From Candidatus Poseidoniales archaeon (GTDB lineage: Archaea; Thermoplasmatota; Poseidoniia; Poseidoniales; Thalassarchaeaceae), in the NCBI GenBank assembly GCA_003602595.1, contig QQRX01000028.1:1-35504 (forward strand): a DNA stretch of 35,504 bases, written 5' to 3'. Of the stretch, positions 1 through 8,100 are shown piece by piece (position 1 is the stretch's first letter; the number at the start of each line of letters is the position of its first letter). The translations under genes were made by a program, and so were the position numbers. The notes under the pieces are model-generated. The model was not told the DNA's origin, made no database searches, and saw only the letters and a list, made by a program, of their open reading frames with translations.

Positions 1-79
1 CTGTTAGAGCAGTAGGAATCCTTCTAAGAGGTTTTTGGTGATTTTCTGGATCAATAGATCTCATAGGTGCCTCTACCAT
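1..79 (-). CDS. 5' end of an unknown minus-strand gene (partial)
   Basis: On the minus strand an ATG at 79-77 opens a frame that stays open for 26 codons to the window edge and reads MVEAPMRSIDPENHQKPLRR before continuing. A GGGGAG Shine-Dalgarno-like string lies just upstream (84-89), and an in-frame second ATG sits at 64-62 after an AGAGG string. No plus-strand frame is open over the same bases, which supports the minus-strand reading. A TATA-like stretch (161-170, read on the minus strand) lies about 80 bases upstream, so the gene would be divergent from the tRNA. The product is not recognised; too little of it is visible to assign a family. Confidence 0.4.
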   Translation of the reverse strand, partial: MVEAPMRSIDPENHQKPLRRIPTALT

Positions 80-245
80 ATTTCTCCCCGTGCATCCCCG
101 GCATTGCTGCCTTACAATTCATCAGAGTTATCTTTCCCTTCTTAACAGTTGAGGGAGATTCAATATACTAGAGGTCGTTTTTATGACTCAATTTTTTTAA
201 CCGATTAATGTACTTATTAGTTAATATGATATTATTTTCATTTAT

Positions 246-265
246 TTTCCGGATAACACCGGAAA
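246..265. repeat. Perfect 7-bp inverted repeat upstream of tRNA-Tyr
   Basis: TTTCCGG and CCGGAAA flank a 6-base spacer (ATAACA). The repeat lies in the 220-base non-coding gap between the divergent minus-strand gene and tRNA-Tyr, about 35 bases before the tRNA. It could be an operator or a small hairpin. The rest of the gap (80-299) is AT-rich with T-runs at 178-183 and 192-198, and I see no further gene in it. Confidence 0.35.
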
Positions 266-299
266 GCAACATAAAGCAAAGGGCTCTCGTCTAAAGTAT

Positions 300-413
300 C
301 CGAGCTTAGCTCAGTTGGCTAGAGCACCTGACTGTAGACTGGAAATAACAACTTAGGTTGTTGGCCAAATGGCCATCAGGGGGTCCCCGGTTCAAGTCCG
401 GGAGCTCGGACCA
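300..413 (+). tRNA. tRNA-Tyr (GUA anticodon), intron-containing, CCA encoded
   Basis: The acceptor arm CCGAGCT (300-306) pairs with AGCTCGG (403-409), followed by discriminator A410 and an encoded CCA (411-413). The D-stem is GCTC/GAGC, the anticodon stem is CCTGA (327-331) with TCAGG (376-380), and the anticodon GTA is at 334-336. The T-arm is CCCGG-TTCAAGT-CCGGG (386-402). The anticodon loop is interrupted after G37, so an intron must be removed. The C1-G72 pair is the archaeal/eukaryotic tyrosine identity element. The gene converges on the minus-strand SerK-like gene, whose stop lies two bases away. Confidence 0.95.
338..374 (+). other. 37-nt tRNA intron at position 37/38
   Basis: Removing these bases restores a seven-base anticodon loop (CTGTAGA) closed by a perfect five-pair stem. 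Because A338 and A375 are identical, boundaries 339-375 give the same mature tRNA. Inside the intron there are two potential hairpins: AACAAC (347-352) with GTTGTT (357-362), and GGCC (363-366) with GGCC (371-374). Archaeal tRNA introns at 37/38 are removed by the splicing endonuclease at a bulge-helix-bulge motif; I did not model that motif rigorously. Confidence 0.85.
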
Positions 414-414
414 C

Positions 415-855
415 CTATCCATCACGTAGTTTTTCTAGTGGTATCGATAGACTGGGTATTTCAAAATCAAAAGAATGTTTGCTGGTTTTTGGAGGAAAAA
501 CATTTCCCGATAAACCCATTTCTATTACTTCTTCTTTTGTTATGGAATCTTTACCACATTCTGGCCATACATTTACCTGAACTCCTGAATCATTGAAGTA
601 GTCAACAAATATTGTAGGTACTTTGGAGAGTCCAAACTCTTTAGCTGCATTCCATTTATGGTGACCATCTAATATAACATTAGTCTGTTTATCTGCTATT
701 ATTGGCTTATAGAAACCTCTCTTTTTGATTTTTTTTATCCTAATTTTCAAATTGTTTTCTATTGTTTCTTCATGCTCTTTCAAACCCTTGAGTTCAGCGA
801 GAATAACTACTCTACCCTCTGACACCACGACTTCTTCTAATGCAAGTAGGCTCAT
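415..855 (-). CDS. SerK-like ParB/sulfiredoxin-fold protein
   Basis: This 146-aa soluble protein has the ParB/sulfiredoxin-fold signature: an early acidic/His motif KEHEE (residues 26-30), then ILDGHHKWNAA (61-71) and a C-terminal segment NVFPPKTSKH (118-127). The DGHH motif together with the FPPKTxxH segment is what I know from archaeal SerK (ADP-dependent free L-serine kinase) and its SbnI relative, not from chromosome-partitioning ParB, which also has a DNA-binding helix-turn-helix missing here. It is shorter than characterised SerK proteins (about 240 aa). If active, it would make O-phosphoserine for cysteine or phosphoserine pathways. It is divergent from the L15e gene and convergent with tRNA-Tyr. 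The fold is fairly secure; the substrate is inferred. Confidence 0.65.
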   Translation of the reverse strand: MSLLALEEVVVSEGRVVILAELKGLKEHEETIENNLKIRIKKIKKRGFYKPIIADKQTNVILDGHHKWNAAKEFGLSKVPTIFVDYFNDSGVQVNVWPECGKDSITKEEVIEMGLSGNVFPPKTSKHSFDFEIPSLSIPLEKLRDG

Positions 856-895
856 AAAGGAGTGTAAAGTCGGCGACTCGCTAGGAGGCCTACAA

Positions 896-1483
896 ATGAG
901 TCTTAATCAATATGTTAGGAATGTATGGAAGCAACCCAAAGCAAACATGCCAAGCCGTTACAGAATAGACAGAATGGCTTCTTGGAGGAGAGAACCAGTC
1001 TTTCAAAGAATAGATAAGCCAACTAGAATAGACGCTGCTCGAAGAGTTGGATACAAAGCTAAACAAGGAGTAGTTTTAGTTCGAACTAGAATACGCCGTG
1101 GAGGGCTTAGGAAAGGTAAAATACATATGAAGCGTAAACCTTCAAAGTCCGGTATTACTAAAATAACAATGGCCAAATCTACTCAAAGAATTGCTGAAGA
1201 GAGAGCAAGTAAAAGATATCCTAATCTTGAAGTTCTAAACTCATATTGGGTTGGAGAAGATGGAAAAAATAAATTTTTTGAAATAATAATGTTAGACCCA
1301 CACCACCCAGTAATAAAAGCCGATAAAAAGTATAATTGGATTTCTTCAGGAAATAGCCACAAAGGACGTGCCGAACGCGGAAAGACAAGCGCTGGAAAAA
1401 GAGGCCGAGGATTACATAATAAAGGAAAAGGAGCAGAAAAACTTCGTCCAAGTTTAAAGGCTAACAAAAATCGCGGAAAATGA
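896..1483 (+). CDS. rpl15e: 50S ribosomal protein L15e
   Basis: This 195-aa, very basic protein begins MSLNQYVRNVWKQP and runs through the L15e core, including the Arg/Lys-rich stretch with RRGGLRKGK, the ASKRYPNLEVLNSYWVGEDG segment and the terminal GLHNKGKGAEKLRPS region. L15e belongs to the large ribosomal subunit of archaea and eukaryotes and has no bacterial counterpart. The start at 896 is chosen because AGGAGG (883-888) lies seven bases upstream; the frame is open earlier, but the extra N-terminal residues do not match the family. It is transcribed away from the SerK-like gene, with a 40-base gap. Confidence 0.97.
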   Translation: MSLNQYVRNVWKQPKANMPSRYRIDRMASWRREPVFQRIDKPTRIDAARRVGYKAKQGVVLVRTRIRRGGLRKGKIHMKRKPSKSGITKITMAKSTQRIAEERASKRYPNLEVLNSYWVGEDGKNKFFEIIMLDPHHPVIKADKKYNWISSGNSHKGRAERGKTSAGKRGRGLHNKGKGAEKLRPSLKANKNRGK

Positions 1484-1530
1484 TTATATCATCCGTCATA
1501 TTGATGTTTCAAACCTCATCGGTTTAGTTG

Positions 1531-1785
1531 ATGGTTGACCACTACCTCTCAGAAATACGAGGGCTTCCTGTGATTCTTCCTGATGGTAGAGTAATTGGAA
1601 CTGTTAATGATGCCGTTGTGGAAACCAATGGTTGGAAATGCAGCCATATATTCGTTGCTAATCCCCCTAGTGAACTAGTAGAAGGCAGAGTTCATGTTTC
1701 AATTCCATGGCATTGGATACGTTCGATAGGGGATGTTGTCATACTCAGATGGTTTCCAAAAACACCAATACCTGAGGACTTATGA
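1531..1785 (+). CDS. PRC-barrel domain protein
   Basis: This 84-aa protein consists almost entirely of one PRC-barrel: EIRGLPVILPDGRVIGTVND at the N-terminus, then a second half ending in a hydrophobic strand (DVVILRW) and a Pro-rich tail. PRC-barrels occur in RimM, photosynthetic reaction-centre H subunits and many small archaeal proteins linked to RNA metabolism. The ATG at 1531 is preferred over the overlapping TTG at 1528. A TATA-like TTATATCA lies just after the L15e stop. It sits between L15e and RNase Z, so a role in RNA processing or ribosome assembly is plausible, but only by context. Confidence 0.75.
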   Translation: MVDHYLSEIRGLPVILPDGRVIGTVNDAVVETNGWKCSHIFVANPPSELVEGRVHVSIPWHWIRSIGDVVILRWFPKTPIPEDL

Positions 1786-1787
1786 TG

Positions 1788-1796
1788 TCTATATCA
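1788..1796 (+). promoter_or_regulatory. TATA-like box for RNase Z (leaderless start)
   Basis: The string TCTATATCA is centred about 24 bases upstream of the ATG at 1816. That is the distance at which an archaeal TATA box would place transcription start at, or within a base or two of, the start codon. No Shine-Dalgarno sequence precedes that ATG, so a leaderless mRNA is likely. Confidence 0.4.
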
Positions 1797-1815
1797 CTAT
1801 TTCAATTTGATTACT

Positions 1816-2793
1816 ATGTTTGATTTACACATACTTGGCACTTCCGGATCACGTCCTACGGGTACAAGATCTGTTTCAGGAAATTATCTTTCTACTTCCG
1901 ATGGAAATTTAATTATTGATTGTGGAGAAGGATTCCAAAGTCGCCTAATTAAACATGAATTAGATTTAAAAAATAATCCAATAGGCATTAGAGCACGCTT
2001 TTCAAAAATAAAAGTAATATTACTTACTCATTCCCATTTGGATCATTGTTGGGGAATTTTACCTTTATTGAAAACAATGCAATTAGACGGTCGACAACAA
2101 CCATTGACTATAATCGCTCCCTCTACTCCTCAAGCAATTGAATGGGCGGAAAAAAATTATAGAGAAACAATTCCAGATAATTACGACATAAATCCCTCAG
2201 ATTTTGCCTTTTTATTCAAAGAATGGCGCAATCACATAAATAATTCCAGAAAAAAAATATTTAAAATAAATTGGATTCTTATCCCAATTAATGGACAAAA
2301 CTCTCATGATATACCACTTCAACCAATTAAAGGAATTAAATTGACTGCAATTCCAACTAAACATACAGTTGTTTCGGTTGCTTGGCTAATTTCAAGTATT
2401 GAGAAACCAGATAGGAGTGTTTTGATATCAGGAGATACGAAATATAACGGTACATCCTTCAAAAAAGAAATATTAGAAAAACCTGTGGACATATTAATCC
2501 ATGAAGCCACATTCACTGATGAATTATCAGAAAAAGCTGGAGAACATGGCCATTCAACCGCTTTAGAAGCAGGAAAAACTGCTTCTGACATTAACGCCCA
2601 AATTCTTGGTATGGTACATTTTAGTCCAAGAATAAATGATCTTGAAACGGTCGAAATAGAATCTAGAATTTATCATAATAGGAGTTTTGCCTGTAATGAT
2701 GGCGATATTTTTCGTGTATCAAACAATGGAGAAATAAAATTATTCAGAAAATACAAAAACTCATGGTACGAGTATGATACTCAACGAACGTAA
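1816..2793 (+). CDS. rnz: Ribonuclease Z (tRNA 3' endonuclease), metallo-beta-lactamase fold
   Basis: This 325-aa protein of the RNase Z / ElaC family cleaves tRNA precursors after the discriminator base. It starts with LHILGTSGSRPT, and the metal-binding motif THSHLDHCWG (residues 71-80: H72, H74, D76, H77) is intact. H183 in PTKHTV, D207 in SGDTKY, H246 in GEHGHST and H268 in VHFSPR supply the remaining conserved metal and catalytic positions. The ATG at 1816 is chosen because family members begin right at the first beta strand; a TTG at 1809 minus two (1807) would add three residues. The nearby tRNA-Tyr encodes its own CCA, so processing by this enzyme at that tRNA would need trimming or tolerance of CCA. 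Confidence 0.93.
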   Translation: MFDLHILGTSGSRPTGTRSVSGNYLSTSDGNLIIDCGEGFQSRLIKHELDLKNNPIGIRARFSKIKVILLTHSHLDHCWGILPLLKTMQLDGRQQPLTIIAPSTPQAIEWAEKNYRETIPDNYDINPSDFAFLFKEWRNHINNSRKKIFKINWILIPINGQNSHDIPLQPIKGIKLTAIPTKHTVVSVAWLISSIEKPDRSVLISGDTKYNGTSFKKEILEKPVDILIHEATFTDELSEKAGEHGHSTALEAGKTASDINAQILGMVHFSPRINDLETVEIESRIYHNRSFACNDGDIFRVSNNGEIKLFRKYKNSWYEYDTQRT

Positions 2794-2833
2794 TTGCGAT
2801 ACGATTCAAAAGGCATGTCGAAACGGTTGACCA

Positions 2834-5044
2834 ATGAAGAGACAGCCCGGGAGCATACTTGCTGTTGTGATAATATTACTTTCCGCCCAATTCATTCATG
2901 CAGAATCTAAAGCAATAACCAATTGTAACAATGTTAATGCAACATCCTTGCCCAATAATTGGACACTAGAACAACAAAGTTGCGTACGAATAGATCTAGG
3001 CGAATTAGAACCAAGTAAAACTTTTGATTTTGAAATTTCTTCCAATAACCCAATAGACATACTCCTTTTCCCAGCTAACTCTCTAGAAGTTTATCTAAAT
3101 GAACAATCATATAGAAATGAAATGATTTGGCAACAAGAATCAGTATTTGAAAATTTCAATGGAGATGGTGAATGGCATTGGACTGTTCCAGATGATAGAG
3201 AGAAAACAAGATGGTACATGATAATAGATAATTTTGCTCACCCCGGAGATGATGGGATGGGGGCACAGGGAGAATTAGAAACTCAAGTCTCATTCGATAT
3301 GCAAGATATAATTACACAACCATATACTATTTTTGACTCAATTATTAGAGTTGATACAAGTAGCTTTTCAGTAGCAGAAGGGCCAATTGTGGTAGATGCA
3401 GGAACTAAAATAAATATATTCGCTAGAACAATGGAAGGTAATCCTGATATTTTTATTATGACAGAGGAACAGAAGAATCTCTATTCCAACGGAGGGACAG
3501 CGGCTTCAAGGATAGTCGAAGCAGATTTACTCCTCGTCTCAACTGAAATGTACAAGCAATGGTTAGTTCCAGAATCATATGAAGGTATCGATCTCTATGT
3601 GATAGTTGATAATAGAGCAGGGCCAGGAGGAGGGGGAGCAGGTACAACAATTGCAAAGACTACTATCACTATAACTCTCGATCCAATAATCAATCCTGTT
3701 ATATCTACATTAAATCCTCAACAAACTTATGATGTAGGTGAATTGCTTTCATTTTCTGCATTAGATACTCCTAATAGGTCTAATCAAATCTCAGATTCTG
3801 GATATTCATGGGATGTTAATCAAGACGATATTCCAGATTTTTTTGGCCCAATACTTGATTATATGTGGCCAAATCCGGATAATGCATCTCTAAAATTAAA
3901 TGTCATTTCAACTGATGGAACAATGGTAAGCACTATTCTTGTTTTACAAATAGAAGATAATACTCCTCCAAATGCATCTATTTCAGTTAATGGAGATTTA
4001 CAGAAAGGTTACAATCAAACAATATTTATCAGTGCATTATTTTCTGATAATTGGGGTGTTGAGAGTATAGAGTGGCTAGTGGATGGGATAATTGAGCAAA
4101 GTAACGCTAGTATTGGTGATGCAGTCAGCTCATCGTTTACTTTCAGTTTTGATTCTAATTATCAAGCCGGTGAACATAATATTGAATTTATTGTTACGGA
4201 TAAATCAGGTCAAAAATCTAGTGACAGTGTAAAAGTAATACTTTCTGATTTATCTCCTCCAGTTTTTGATAATTATGTTAATCAAATATCTGTTTCTGTT
4301 GGTGAACCTATAACATTTGAAATATCAGCATATGATGAAGAATCCGATGAAATACAATATTCTTGGATATTCAATGAAGGTACGGAAGATGAAACGCAGT
4401 TATATGGTAGATTGATTCAATATGATTTCCAAACTACTGGAGCACAGAGAGTACTATGCATTGCTGAAAATAGTGCTGGATTATCTTCACAGGCAGAAAT
4501 TATTGTAACCGTCATGGAATCAGAGTCAGAAAATAAATCCTTAAATCCATTTTTTATTCTAATTATTCTGATATTGTTTTTGATAATTATTTCCATTATT
4601 GCTTACATATTTTTTAGAAGAAGAATTCTGATTAGAACCGAAGAATTATCACAAAAAAAGGAAGAACCAGCCGAAGAGATAAAACCCCCATCTGTCGAAG
4701 AACAAAAACAAATGTGGGCGCAAACATCTCCTAACTTGTATATTTCTGACGATAATAATATTGTGGATATCTCAGATGTTGACTTAGAAGGATTATTGGA
4801 AGATGCTCAAACATCACCATCTAAATCATTTACATCAGAAGATAATTTACTCTCAGATTTGATAGATGATATTTCGGATTCTAAACCTGCAAATAATGTT
4901 ACTGAGAAAGTATCTGACAGAGTAATAAAGAAAAACTGCTCTTCATGTAATCTGTTATTTTCAGTAGAATTACCAGAGGGAATTGATTCTGCTCGTACTG
5001 CCTGCCCTAAATGTGGCTCAATTGAGGATGTAAATCTTGGATGA
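2834..5044 (+). CDS. Single-span surface protein with tandem PPC-like domains, PKD/Ig-like domains and a cytoplasmic zinc ribbon
   Basis: This 736-aa protein has a signal peptide (residues 1-24, hydrophobic core ILAVVIILLSAQFI). Two related beta domains follow, at about 45-160 and 165-285; each contains an IxDNxAxPGxxGxGA-type motif (WYMIIDNFAHPGDDGMGA and LYVIVDNRAGPGGGGAG). Next come Ig/PKD-like domains at about 290-390, 395-475 and 480-565, the last with a YSWIFNEG strand typical of PKD folds. One transmembrane helix lies at about 571-593, followed by RRR. The 140-residue tail is acidic and ends in a zinc ribbon: C702-x2-C705 and C724-x2-C727. The orientation is outside-N, inside-C. The function is unknown; the tail suggests a cytoplasmic partner. 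Confidence 0.8.
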   Translation: MKRQPGSILAVVIILLSAQFIHAESKAITNCNNVNATSLPNNWTLEQQSCVRIDLGELEPSKTFDFEISSNNPIDILLFPANSLEVYLNEQSYRNEMIWQQESVFENFNGDGEWHWTVPDDREKTRWYMIIDNFAHPGDDGMGAQGELETQVSFDMQDIITQPYTIFDSIIRVDTSSFSVAEGPIVVDAGTKINIFARTMEGNPDIFIMTEEQKNLYSNGGTAASRIVEADLLLVSTEMYKQWLVPESYEGIDLYVIVDNRAGPGGGGAGTTIAKTTITITLDPIINPVISTLNPQQTYDVGELLSFSALDTPNRSNQISDSGYSWDVNQDDIPDFFGPILDYMWPNPDNASLKLNVISTDGTMVSTILVLQIEDNTPPNASISVNGDLQKGYNQTIFISALFSDNWGVESIEWLVDGIIEQSNASIGDAVSSSFTFSFDSNYQAGEHNIEFIVTDKSGQKSSDSVKVILSDLSPPVFDNYVNQISVSVGEPITFEISAYDEESDEIQYSWIFNEGTEDETQLYGRLIQYDFQTTGAQRVLCIAENSAGLSSQAEIIVTVMESESENKSLNPFFILIILILFLIIISIIAYIFFRRRILIRTEELSQKKEEPAEEIKPPSVEEQKQMWAQTSPNLYISDDNNIVDISDVDLEGLLEDAQTSPSKSFTSEDNLLSDLIDDISDSKPANNVTEKVSDRVIKKNCSSCNLLFSVELPEGIDSARTACPKCGSIEDVNLG

Positions 5045-5098
5045 TTACATTCATTTGACTCAAAAACCCGACTCATTTAATGCCCATGAAGGGCAATA

Positions 5099-5107
5099 GC
5101 ATATATC
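5099..5107 (+). promoter_or_regulatory. TATA-like box for the giant secreted protein gene
   Basis: GCATATATC is centred about 25 bases upstream of the ATG at 5129, matching the spacing expected for a leaderless or nearly leaderless archaeal transcript. It follows a weak TGCCC/GGGCA inverted repeat (5081-5095). Confidence 0.4.
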
Positions 5108-5128
5108 AGATATAGTCTAGGTGAAGTC

Positions 5129-8100
5129 ATGGGAAGGCGCAACCCAATAGTATTCCCGCGTTTCGATTTCAATCCATCTCGATTAGCCCTTTTACTTACA
5201 TTTTTATTTTTATTACCCTCTTTGACCCCATTAGCTAATGTTGACGCTGAAGCAAGGATTGAATCAGACGATTTTGAAATTTTAGATGATTTATCGGATA
5301 TTTTATCAGAAAGACAGAATATAATTAATACAAATACTATAGGATCACTAGCAGAGCCAAAAATTGACAATATAGATAATCTTGTATCTCCTTCTGGAGA
5401 TTCAGATCCACTTTCCAATATCGGTCAAGGTGTCAAGAATATTTCTCTAATAGAAACCAATCCTCCTGTGCCTTCTCATCCGGATGCATATGATTTGGCA
5501 ATAAGTGGTGCAAATAGACCAGGGCAAGTAAACACTATCTGGCAAACATTGATTAATGTTACAGATTATGTTATTTGGACAAAATATACAGATGTTGGTG
5601 GAAACATTGTTGAAAAATTTGAAACAGTAACATTCAGCGCCTCTTTATTATCATTGTTTAATTTTAATACTGATCCATTTCTTCATGCAATAGATATTGA
5701 TGATGATGGTGATGACGACATTCAAGTTGGTTTAACAGTAGCTTGGGATTTTAATGGTGGATGGGGTATTGATGGAGATTCTTTATGGATTGAACCAGGA
5801 ATTTCATTCACAGTAGAAGTATTGGGTGATAGTGTTGCCGATTCAGACTGGAATAATTTGAAGTTTTTACAAGTTTCCTTGATAAAAGCATTTGCTTATT
5901 CAGCTGATGATACCGCCTTAGCACTTGGAGAAGGTGAAAGCTATATTTGGATTGTAGACTCGAGATTTACCTCTGCCCCTTATGATTTTTCCATAGAGAT
6001 TGGAATTGAAAGATTTTATTTCGATATCTCACAAGCTAGTAGTGGTTTGATTCTGGCATTAACATTAGGATTGATTGATCTAGGTCAGGATGAAACAGGA
6101 ATTTCTTTTGCTTCAATTTCTGCACCATATTCTATCCGAGTTAACAATGCTGGGCAAGTATCTTGCCCCTCAAGATATTCGCCATCTGAGTTGACTACTC
6201 TACCATCTGAAGAAATTAATTGTGGAGTTTCTGCAGGTTTAGGTTACATTCACTTTTCTCCTCCTAATAATGATGGAACTAGAAATGTTTGGGAATTGGC
6301 GTATATAGATGCAACATTTCATCCAAATGGTGAATCAGATAGGTTACCTTCAGAAGCAGAAATAATTATCAGAACTGATACTATATTACCAACCTCTACG
6401 GGACTAGAAGGAGACAAAAGTCTTACCACAATAGAATATTGGGCAGATGATAGAGCTGATTTATTCCTCCATTTTCATGAAAATAGATCGAATCTTCCAG
6501 CATCAGAATCTGATGGGGATTATGGTAACATAACCGATTCTTTAGGTTGGTTCAGGGGGATGCCAGAAGGATCTATGTCTCCTGGAGAAATATCCAGAAT
6601 TTTTAGGATGCTTGGCTCTGAGAATTCTCCAGAATTACCAGGAGGTCAGCCAGATAGGCTAGGATTGATCATTGGAGTAAAAAATTTCTCAAGAGACACT
6701 AGTCCAAATGTTAATGATTTGACATTACCTATCAACCCTGCTAATCCTCCTAAAAGTTTAATTCTCCTTAGATCTAAACAATCAATTGAAAGTATAGATT
6801 ATTCTTCTTGGTTCAAACGAGGTGGGATACAAGAAGATCATAGAGCGATATATGTAAAGGCAGACAATATCCCAACCGCAATGATAGTTTATGGTTCATT
6901 TGAATTAGGAGGAACTTCAGACGTAGATACTAGTTTAGATAGTGCTACAGATCTTGATTTTATTTCAAAAATAGTTGATTCAGTAATATTAAATCTAGTA
7001 GATTTATTTTTAGATACTGGTACTGTATTAAATGATGTTCCTTCAATTATAGTTGATTTACTCAGTGGTGATACTACATCTGGTAGCTTTGATGGAGCAT
7101 CATTTCACATACTAATGACAAATAATTGGAGAGAAGATAGAACAATGATGCCTCTATCCTCAATTGAATTGGCAATCGGCTCTTCGCCCCATCCAACTAT
7201 TTCCGGAGACCATCTAATCATATCAAAAGATACAGATTTAGATATAATACAAGGCCTTAATGGACCTGTTGAACCTTTAGCACCGATTGCTGCTAGTGCA
7301 AAGTTTAGTGGTTTTATGGCGGCCTCATTTGTTGATAATAATGATACAAACGAGCAAACAATTGAGATATTTACTGAATCTACTAAATCACTTGTTATGT
7401 CATTCATAGAACATCCTCATAATTCTATCATCAATTATTCTCATCATGCCATTTCTTTTTCTGATTTACCGAATGAAATATCTATTACAATCACTCCAAA
7501 TTCGTTAAATTATGCTGCATCATCAATTATCGATACTATTTCATACACTGGAAATGAAAACAATCAATATCAGGCTGCTAATATAATAGACCTTCCAGCA
7601 AATTTTGTTTCTACATTCGGTAATACTATTTCGTGGTCTTCAGATACGCCAATTAGTACCATAGAAGCACAGATTACAAATTCTTCTAATCCGATTACAA
7701 TGAGTGGTGATCATTTCTTATTTCATAACGATCCTGATAGTTCTCAAGTAAGCTTATCTTCTAGGATTTCTGGTCTGAGAGAAATTGGTTGGATCGAACC
7801 TCAAGAAGAAGGAGCAAAGGGTTTAGCAGGAATGGGGACTGCATTCATGTCAATAGCAAATCCAAATCCAATGTTAATTAATGTTGAAAAAGCACCAACC
7901 AGTCTAGATGATAAATTATCAGTAAAGGCAGAAATCAATCCTCTGCCCTCTTCCTTATCTCTCAAGATACCTACGGGCATCAGTGAAGGGCCAACTTTGA
8001 TAATTCCAGAATTTAATACTTCTCAAGGTTTATCTGGCATAGCATCGTTCATTGGAGGATTTTCTGACCTAGGACGCTCAGTAAATGATGTCCTTTCAAG

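Noticed and set aside
369-596. Plus-strand frame of 75 codons overlapping the tRNA 3' part
   Set aside because: It lies over the tRNA and antisense to the well-supported SerK-like gene, has no ribosome-binding site, and ends in a low-complexity Leu run.
415-855. Chromosome-partitioning ParB
   Set aside because: It has only the ParB/sulfiredoxin fold without a helix-turn-helix, and its motifs match SerK-type proteins.
725-895. N-terminal extension of the L15e frame
   Set aside because: The extra residues do not resemble L15e and overlap the opposite-strand gene; a perfect AGGAGG supports the start at 896.
1183-1467. Minus-strand frames opposite L15e
   Set aside because: They are shadows of a highly conserved gene and have no recognisable domains.
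5081-5095. TGCCC/GGGCA hairpin as a terminator of the 736-aa gene
   Set aside because: The stem is only 5 bp and is not followed by a T-run.
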